Source of the DNA: Bemisia tabaci
Taxonomy: Eukaryota; Arthropoda; Insecta; Hemiptera; Aleyrodidae
Length of the DNA stretch: 64,000 nucleotides
Assembly: GCF_918797505.1 (NCBI RefSeq)
Contig: NC_092801.1
Location: 30,952,487 to 31,016,486, forward strand
Direction: 5' to 3'
Shown: positions 60,001 to 64,000 of the stretch, one piece after another
Layout: every line of letters begins with the position of its first letter
Position numbering within the stretch: the stretch's first letter is position 1
Position numbers and translations under genes: made by a program
Notes under the pieces: generated by a model
Database searches by the model: none
What the model was told of the DNA's origin: nothing
Seen by the model: the letters and a program-made list of their open reading frames with translations, nothing else

Positions 60001-60423
60001 AATATTACATGTTTCACCGGGAGACATTTAGCAACCCTTAAATGTTCCTACGGCGTTTCCCCTTAGCAGGGTAGAACAGGCCCATTTTTCTCCAACATTG
60101 TAGATGAATATGGAGAACTTACGACCGTCCATAGACAGTCCTGCATTTTTCAAGCGATAGGCGCAAGAATGCTTTCTCCTTCAACACTACGAAGTAGAGG
60201 GCTTGAAGCTCATTTTCAATTTAAATACCACTCAATTCAGATATGATGTATGTTGCAGGGTCACGCTCTGGTAAAAAAAGGAAGGTGTGGAATAGGTGTT
60301 CAAAGTTACACCATATCTGGTTCATATGTAGTTAAACAACCTCCAGAGCGTACTCCCAGTGCCAGCACGATCGCTGCACCTTCGAGTGGAAAACGCAAAC
60401 GCGGCCGACCAAAGAAAACTTAA
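47980..60423 (+). CDS. Cathepsin L-like (C1A) pseudoprotease, 8-exon gene
   Basis: Joined exons 47980-48037, 51696-51881, 53257-53561, 54610-54718, 56780-57030, 58807-58897, 59415-59461 and 60259-60423 give 1212 nt (403 residues plus stop). All introns are GT-AG and every junction is in phase. Seen in order: signal peptide (1-19), I29 prodomain with an ERFNIN-like helix (44-63), a proline/Trp-rich insertion (about 92-165), LDWR near the mature start (168-171), ECKACWAF with nucleophile C193, GCSGG (229-233), YPY (253-255), and VRNS with active-site N340. Cysteines C190, C193, C224, C230, C262, C306-region and C-terminal RCGI match the papain pattern. Two key residues differ: catalytic His reads N324 and oxyanion Gln reads G187. 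NSWG reads NSST. A basic tail (about 375-403) ends in RGRPKKT. The family is secreted or lysosomal; I infer a folded but hydrolytically dead protein, perhaps an inhibitor-like, binding or storage paralogue. The first junction is the least certain part. Confidence 0.85.
48545..49108. mobile_element. N-family foldback in intron 1
   Basis: GCGTGATAGCAAAGAGAGC to CTTCGCTATCACGGCAG; contains the family GACAGCAGTAAGTGAC. Confidence 0.75.
49515..49989. mobile_element. CACTGAAAA-type foldback in intron 1
   Basis: CACTGAAAAAAAAGGAATG to TTTTTTTTCAGTG; the interior is only loosely palindromic. Confidence 0.6.
50175..50280 (+). other. Possible cryptic or alternative exon in intron 1
   Basis: An AG-ended tract (TGCGCTTGCAG) and an AAG-GTAGGA donor bracket 106 nt that is open in two frames and not visibly repetitive. 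Joined from exon 1 to an acceptor at 51699 it would stay in phase. The peptide has no motif I recognise. Low confidence. Confidence 0.2.
50281..50790 (+). repeat. Direct duplication of about 190 bp in intron 1
   Basis: The stretch from GTAGGAATGCAG at 50281 to about 50455 recurs at 50598-50790 with scattered differences, including the TGTATCGATATCGATTGG motif. It starts exactly at the possible donor of the 50175-50280 segment. Confidence 0.7.
51696..51881 (+). CDS. Exon 2: I29 inhibitor prodomain
   Basis: Codes MNLREQFEVFKKAYEKKY and onward: the classic start of a cathepsin propeptide, then an ERFNIN-like run (E-x3-R-x2-I-F-x2-N-x3-I, last Asn replaced by Met) and GIGPYTDLT in place of GxNxFxDLT. 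The donor is GTAGGT at 51882, phase 1. Three acceptors are possible. The strongest by eye (AG at 51684-51685) is out of phase with exon 1. AG at 51694-51695 (used here) and AG at 51649-51650 are in phase. The latter would add a second hydrophobic stretch, LLLCCLLLAC. Confidence 0.8.
51918..52155. mobile_element. Foldback in intron 2
   Basis: CACGAAAAAATTAAATGCTG to a mirrored CATTTACATTTTTTCCGTG; the arms share AAATGCTGATTTTACA. Confidence 0.7.
52679..52889. mobile_element. I-family foldback in intron 2
   Basis: GCCGGAATCACACGCTGAAT and its complement ATTCAGCGTGTGATTCCGGC. Confidence 0.75.
52901..53214. mobile_element. H-family foldback just before exon 3
   Basis: CTAGAGTCCCTTTATACTG to its complement, bounded by ATACGA (52895-52900 and 53215-53220; the match extends to AGATACGACT). 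It ends 42 nt before the exon 3 start. Confidence 0.85.
53257..53561 (+). CDS. Exon 3: prodomain end, Pro/Trp-rich insert, mature N-terminus
   Basis: The acceptor GCGCAG completes Ser82, giving TDLTS-DEYLTLMG, the normal cathepsin continuation of exon 2. There follow a Ser/Glu-rich stretch, NNWNWW, a proline run SLPPPPPS (134-141), then GGPMLDWRVPVQYYPETEPQ ending at donor GTACGT (53562). The distance from DEY to DWR is about twice what I expect for cathepsin L, so roughly 45 residues are inserted. Six-frame ORFs on the opposite strand here are shadows of this exon. Confidence 0.85.
53562..54609 (+). other. Intron 3 with V half, M foldback and L arm
   Basis: A V-family half starts within a few bases of the donor (GTCGCACAGTCGAC). 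M (53628-54007) follows, then an L arm (54020-54345). Confidence 0.65.
53628..54007. mobile_element. M foldback with internal tandem repeats, TA duplication
   Basis: CACGGAGAAAAAATTTTCG to its mirror CTCCGTG, flanked by TA. The centre holds three tandem copies of GAAGTTTTTCGGATGTGAAA. Confidence 0.8.
54610..54718 (+). CDS. Exon 4: active-site cysteine
   Basis: The acceptor TTTGCAG leads into NLPGRECKACWAF. The nucleophile Cys codon TGT lies at 54637-54639 (C193) and the preceding C190 keeps the papain C22 position. The usual Q-G-x-C-G-S-C-W-A-F motif reads G-R-E-C-K-A-C-W-A-F, so the oxyanion-hole Gln is lost. The end VPLSKQ corresponds to VSLSEQ of cathepsin L. Donor GTGAGT at 54719, phase 1. 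Confidence 0.88.
54748..55791. mobile_element. V-family foldback in intron 4, holding J copies
   Basis: GTGGATCGAGTCAATGAGAG and its complement CTCTCATTGACTTGATC bound the element. Inside are a J-like copy split by another hairpin (54884-55250, inner ATGTGCTGTCTGTTACG pair) and an intact J (55453-55679). Confidence 0.7.
55453..55679. mobile_element. J-family foldback, intact
   Basis: CACTGAAAAAAAAGATTGG to TTTTTTCAGTG with CACGCTGTATTTCACACAGC and its complement. Confidence 0.8.
56070..56733. mobile_element. W-type foldback with A-family MITE inside
   Basis: Ends AAGGTGATTCGGTGGACGC and its complement; inner mirrored ATATCGCATTCGA. The A element occupies 56455-56682 near the right arm. The right end lies about 45 bp before the exon 5 acceptor. 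Confidence 0.8.
56455..56682. mobile_element. A-family foldback MITE nested in W
   Basis: CACTTGGAAAAAAAACAC to TTTTTTTCCAAAG. Confidence 0.8.
56780..57030 (+). CDS. Exon 5: GCSGG and YPY region
   Basis: With acceptor AG at 56778-56779 the junction reads LSKQ-ALLDC, matching LSEQ-NLVDC of cathepsin L. Then come NSGCSGGNLEYALHYI, AYPYEATDGEC and a stretch aligning to the region before the catalytic His, where GPVSVAID reads TPIPTNMH. Ends CAA followed by donor GTAAGA, phase 0. Confidence 0.88.
57205..58022. mobile_element. Foldback with B-family foldback at its exact centre, intron 5
   Basis: The outer arms 57205-57357 and 57869-58022 are complementary (AAATTTGACTTTTTTTTTAC at the outside, TTGGCCGATACAAATTTTGC inside). 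B occupies 57358-57868. A separate B fragment lies at 57121-57200. Confidence 0.85.
58023..58806. other. Rest of intron 5
   Basis: AT-rich; nothing coding on either strand could be supported. Confidence 0.4.
58807..58897 (+). CDS. Exon 6: catalytic-His region, His replaced by Asn
   Basis: The acceptor TTTCAG leads into HYVSGVFDVPHCSNN, then LDNSVVIVGHYK. The family motif is L-N-H-A-V-x-V-V-G. Here the His position is AAT (58867-58869), Asn324. C309 in VPHC matches the papain C153 partner of the late disulfide. Donor GTAACC at 58898, phase 1. Too short for an ORF list; found by reading the intron. Confidence 0.85.
59116..59265. repeat. U-family copy in intron 6
   Basis: GGACGTATTTCTGTTAACGG and two CGGAACTAAGCGCCA words; reverse complement of 61440-61557. 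Confidence 0.65.
59415..59461 (+). CDS. Exon 7: active-site asparagine
   Basis: A 47-nt exon after TTTCAG. It codes DAWIVRNSSTKKWGIQ, equivalent to YWIVKNSWGxxWG; the active-site Asn is AAT at 59432-59434 (N340). The family Trp after NS is Ser. Donor GTATGC at 59462, phase 0. Confidence 0.85.
60018..60074. repeat. C-family end fragment in intron 7
   Basis: TACGGCGTTTCCCCTTAGCAGGG matches the right end of C only in part; short remnant. Confidence 0.5.
60259..60423 (+). CDS. Exon 8: C-terminal CGI motif and AT-hook-like tail
   Basis: The acceptor TTGCAG leads into GHALVKKGRCGIGVQSYTI, matching the family's last strand (CGI). After SYVV, where papain enzymes normally stop, the frame continues through a Ser/Pro linker (PERTPSASTIAAPSSG) to KRKRGRPKKT and TAA at 60421. 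RGRP (60400-60411) is the AT-hook core, and the basic run also resembles a nuclear-localisation signal. No AATAAA follows closely; a G-family element begins at 60467. Confidence 0.83.
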   Translation, partial: GHALVKKGRCGIGVQSYTISGSYVVKQPPERTPSASTIAAPSSGKRKRGRPKKT

Positions 60424-60466
60424 AAATAATTATTCAATACCAATTAATACTTATAACGTCATGCAT

Positions 60467-61020
60467 AATGGACCATTAGACAAGGTACGAATTTAAGCGA
60501 TCTGATACATGTTTCTTAACCAGAATTTAGCGTAGAAAACGATTCACACAGCGAAAATTACGGAAACCAACTCCTAACGAAGATATTAACGTTTTATTTC
60601 ACATTGGTTACGAGGAATTTGAACTGCCCGCTCACAAGAAACTCAAAACTCTACGTGAGTCAAATCGCCCACTACAACGGTTTCAGCAAGCTTCTCAATC
60701 GAGCAATGTTCATTTCCCATCATGTGTTGTTCAAACTATTAGCAATTTGCTATAACTGAGCCAAAGCGTCAAGATTGAGGTTGCCAGATTTTTATATCGC
60801 AGAGACTGTCATGTTAACGTTTAGCGCGCGATGTGAATCACGTAGAGCATTGAGTTTTCATGAGCGGGTGGTTTGAGTTCACGCATCAAGAATCATTAAA
60901 TATCTTTGTAAGGAGTTCATTTCGGTAATTTTCGTTGTGAGCATCGTGTTTTACGTAAAATTTTAGTTAAGAAACATGTATTAGAATGCTGAAATTCGTA
61001 CCTTATCTAGTGGTCCATTG
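60467..61020. mobile_element. G-family foldback
   Basis: AATGGACCATTAGACAAGG to CTTATCTAGTGGTCCATT. Near-identical interior to 40775-41330 and 62826-63330 (GAACTGCCCGCTCACAAGAA). Confidence 0.85.
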
Positions 61021-61109
61021 GACGTATTTCTATCAAACGGAACTAAGCGCCATCGGGGGGAGGAAGGGAGAGGGGGGAGGGCTTGGATTGGTGGGATGCT
61101 CGTTCCATC

Positions 61110-61426
61110 CATAGAGTACATAGAGTCGTAATGTAAATGGGAGAGCTGGCGCCATGTTCTGCTTGACGAGTTCCGAGCCCGGTGTGCGCCGAGTTCGGGT
61201 CACTTTTTCGATTCATGTTCGATCCAAAATGGCGGTGTGGAATACGTGGTGATTCCTATCTTCTTTGTTTACATCGGATGGCCGGGTACCCGTGTATCGC
61301 AAACAATCGATTATGTATCGAAAAAGTGACCTGGCGTCACACAGGAGTCTCGTAATTCGGGACCTGGGAAATGCTTAAAAGTGGCGCCAGCTCACCCACT
61401 TACATTACGACTCTATGTACTCTATG
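61110..61426. mobile_element. hAT-type foldback with perfect 8-bp duplication, inside U
   Basis: CATAGAGTACATAGAGTCG and its complement, flanked by GTTCCATC at 61102-61109 and 61427-61434. U-family sequence lies on both sides (61021-61100, 61440-61557). Confidence 0.9.
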
Positions 61427-61989
61427 GTTCCATCCTATACTCGCAATGCTTTTCTATGGCGCTTAGTTCCATTTGACAGAACGCACAATCCGGGATTTTA
61501 AAATCCACAGAAGGAACTCAATTTGGCGCTTAGTTCCGTTTAACAGAATTACGTCCAATTATTGATGCGCCGCAAAAAAAGGCAGCAATTTGTTCTTCTG
61601 ATATTACAAAAGTGGAATTCCACTGATCAGGAAGCATATCGCGGATGATTAGAATTGAAGAAGAATCTAACGTCACAAAAAAATGTGTACGAATTTCAAT
61701 ATAATATTAAAAAATTAAAAGGGAATGCTGAAAGAAAACATCAAGAGTGATAAGCAAAAAAAGCCCGAAAAGGTAACAATCTAACTACATTTTGCAATAA
61801 TGAACTACAATATCTGGCACCACTAAAAACAACGTATGTGCCATTAGTTCCTTTATGTACGTATGTGTTTTTCAAGTTTACTGCAGCATCATTAAAAAGG
61901 CATTTTTCACGAATCTCGGGTAAAATTCAAAACAATGCTTCCAAGATTCCGTGCGTTGTCATTGAGAAAAGTAGGGCGTCTTTAATAGT

Positions 61990-62300
61990 TTGTGTATGCA
62001 AAAGGCACATCCTAAGAGCACGAATAGTTGTATCAATGCATTGTAATTAAAATGCGAAGGCGCTTTCAATTATTTACTGGCACATTATTCTAATACGCTA
62101 GATCATTGCATTCTTGGATTCTTGCACATTGATTTTCGTCTTTTAAAAGCTTTCTAGGACAAGTGATCTTAACATTCTCCCAAGGCAAAATTTTAAGAAG
62201 CTCCTTGAAACTTAATAGATCTAAAATCTTATGAAAACTCACATTGACAAAAGAATTTTGATAAAAGTAAAATGTATAAAAAATGATAGCAGCAAAAAGT
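61990..62300 (+). repeat. Segment resembling cathepsin intron 1
   Basis: The order of a Q-type repeat (AGCACGAATAGTTG), a degenerate GATCATTGCATT, AAGTGATCTTAACA and GCTCCTTGAAACTTA parallels 51300-51580 just before exon 2. I infer a partial tandem duplicate of that region. Confidence 0.45.
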
Positions 62301-62536
62301 CTAATATCTAAAAGTTGGCTAACTTTCGGTACTGTTTTACCTTTCGTGGAAGATGCCACATGGTTTAAACTGAAATGGGTCTGTTACAAACTTCATCTAG
62401 AGTAAACAGCGAAAATCACGATGAGCACATTGACAAATTCTTAGATACACTCCTAACTTCACAATCTGCATGCGAAATATGCGTTAACTTTCCGTTCTAA
62501 AATGCTAAATTAAGGACATTTGTATTGTTTCTTCAG

Positions 62537-62630
62537 ATATGATGCACGACCAAACGGTATCTCCCTTCCTAGAGAAAATATCTGTTCAGAGACGGACTTT
62601 AAATTCTGTCATCGATCGAAGAAAAAATAG
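62537..62630 (+). other. Possible terminal exon (tentative)
   Basis: A good acceptor-like tract (TTGTATTGTTTCTTCAG) precedes a frame of about 31 residues ending SKKK and stop. It has no recognised motif and no partner exon. Confidence 0.2.
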
Positions 62631-62825
62631 CGTTTTTGGATAATGCTGCTCTCAAAAAAGGTCGGGGTTTTTTATGTGATCTACTAAATTTCTGCGGTAT
62701 GTCATTCTAGTAAAAATTAAAGTCGAATGTAAAATCTAGCGATGCCTTCTACAAAAAAGAGCGTCGAGTTTTCCTACCTCGGACTTCGGTGATATATTTG
62801 CTCACTCTGAGAATAAAAACAGCCA

Positions 62826-63330
62826 GCAATGGACCACTAGACAAGGTACGAATTTAAGCATTCTGATACATGTTTTTTAACTAAAATTTCACGTAGAACA
62901 CGATGCGCACAACAAAAATTACCGAAACCAACTCCTTACGAAGATATTTAATGATTCCTGATGCGTGAATTCAAACCACCCGCTCAATAAAACTCAATGC
63001 TCCATGAAAATCTGGCAACCACAATTTTGACGCTTTGGGTCAGCTATAGCAAATTTCTTATCATTTGAACAACACACGGGAAATGAACAGTGCTCGATTG
63101 AGAGGCTTGCTGAAGCTGTTGTAGTGCGCGCTTTGACTCACGTAGAGCTTTGAGTTTCTTGTGAGCGGGCAGTTCAAAATCCGCGTAACCAATGTGAAAT
63201 AAAAAGGTTAATATCCTCGTCAGGAGTTAGTTTCAGTAATTTTCGTTGCGCCAATTGTGTTCTACGTGAAATTCTGATTAAGAAACATGTATCAGAATGC
63301 TTGAAATCGTGCCTTGTCTAGTGGTCCATT
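62826..63330. mobile_element. G-family foldback
   Basis: CAATGGACCACTAGACAAGG to CTTGTCTAGTGGTCCATTG. Confidence 0.85.
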
Positions 63331-63331
63331 G

Positions 63332-63455
63332 GCTCACCTTCAACAAAGAAACCGTATATAAAATTCCAACCTTTGACCAAGGCAATCCATTGATAGGGGA
63401 AAGTACTTTATATTCAGTGCAACAAGTCTACCACTAGATAGAGAATTATGGATTG
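63332..63455 (+). repeat. Dispersed repeat also at 42386-42520
   Basis: Shared CTCACCTKCAACAAAGAAAC and CCAACCTTTGACCAA. Confidence 0.55.
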
Positions 63456-63547
63456 ACTCCTAGTCCAAAATGAAATGATAAGTGAAAAATCAGTGCACCA
63501 AAAAAGTGAAGTTGATTTGACATTCTGGATGTAAAAGACGTGTGCAA

Positions 63548-63644
63548 GAACTTATAAAATGCTGATTACCCACCACAGCAGTTACTTTAACAGCCAGGAT
63601 TAAAACTAATTGCTGTGGTGGGTGATGAAGCATTTTATAAGTTC
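63548..63644. repeat. 97-nt stem-loop
   Basis: Arms of about 37-40 nt: GAACTTATAAAATGCT pairs with AGCATTTTATAAGTTC, and CACCCACCACAGCA-like strands pair, around a loop of about 20 nt. It may be a tiny MITE or a miRNA-precursor-like hairpin. Confidence 0.6.
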
Positions 63645-64000
63645 TCGAACACTGTGTGTTACACCCAGATTATTAAATCAATTTCACTTTTTTCGCTTAG
63701 TTCATATTTCATACATCATTATCAGTTAATCGAAGTATACCGTTCGCAAGAACACCTCACACTTAAAATAAGAATCTTGTTCATCGAAGTTTTCATAATA
63801 ATCATCAAGTTTTATACCCAGTGCCTGAAAGTAGGTCATTAGAGTGAGCGAAAAAATCGCAAAACTCGGGCATCGAAGAGCTATACCTGGGAAAAATTCT
63901 GAATAGACGATCCTGCATCAAGAATAATTTACTCCCTCTTTCAAGAATTTGAGTGGTCAGGTTCGGGTTTCAAGAGGATAGCAGCCTTTCCCCGCTTTGT

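Overview
This is AT-rich, intron-bearing animal DNA. It shows GT-AG introns, a tRNA-derived SINE, an RTE-type LINE and very many hairpin-shaped non-autonomous DNA transposons, with no operons or ribosome binding sites. The cathepsin-like gene and the repeat set suggest an arthropod. Several dispersed repeats resemble ones I recall from whitefly (Bemisia) sequence, but that is memory and not a database match, so 'hemipteran insect, probably whitefly-like' is only a moderate inference.

Layout. (1) 1-9.7 kb: nested foldback elements, including a large hairpin at 3783-4232 whose two strands encode nearly the same peptide. (2) 9.77-13.03 kb: a complete RTE-type non-LTR retrotransposon on the minus strand, with an uninterrupted endonuclease-reverse transcriptase ORF and a 14-bp target-site duplication. 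(3) 13-47.9 kb: no confidently recognisable host gene. It holds about 20 repeat families, including a SINE (16.73-16.95 kb), a pogo/Tigger-like element (35.41-36.02 kb), hAT-type MITEs with perfect 8-bp target duplications, and a four-copy minisatellite (46.29-46.76 kb). (4) 47.98-60.42 kb: one host gene on the plus strand, reconstructed here as eight phase-compatible exons coding about 403 residues. (5) 60.4-64 kb: more foldback elements, a stretch resembling part of the gene's first intron, and a 97-nt hairpin.

The host gene is the main result. It is a papain-family (C1A, cathepsin L-like) protein with signal peptide, I29 propeptide and mature domain. The nucleophile cysteine, the active-site asparagine and all the usual disulfide cysteines are kept, but the catalytic histidine reads Asn (N324) and the oxyanion-hole glutamine reads Gly (G187). 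The prodomain has a long proline/tryptophan-rich insertion, and the protein ends in a basic tail with an AT-hook-like RGRPKK motif. It looks like an expressed, structurally intact pseudoprotease with an unusual tail.

The second theme is architecture. Most transposons here are near-perfect inverted repeats, and many sit inside one another, some almost exactly at the centre of the host hairpin. Several lie within the cathepsin introns, very close to splice sites.
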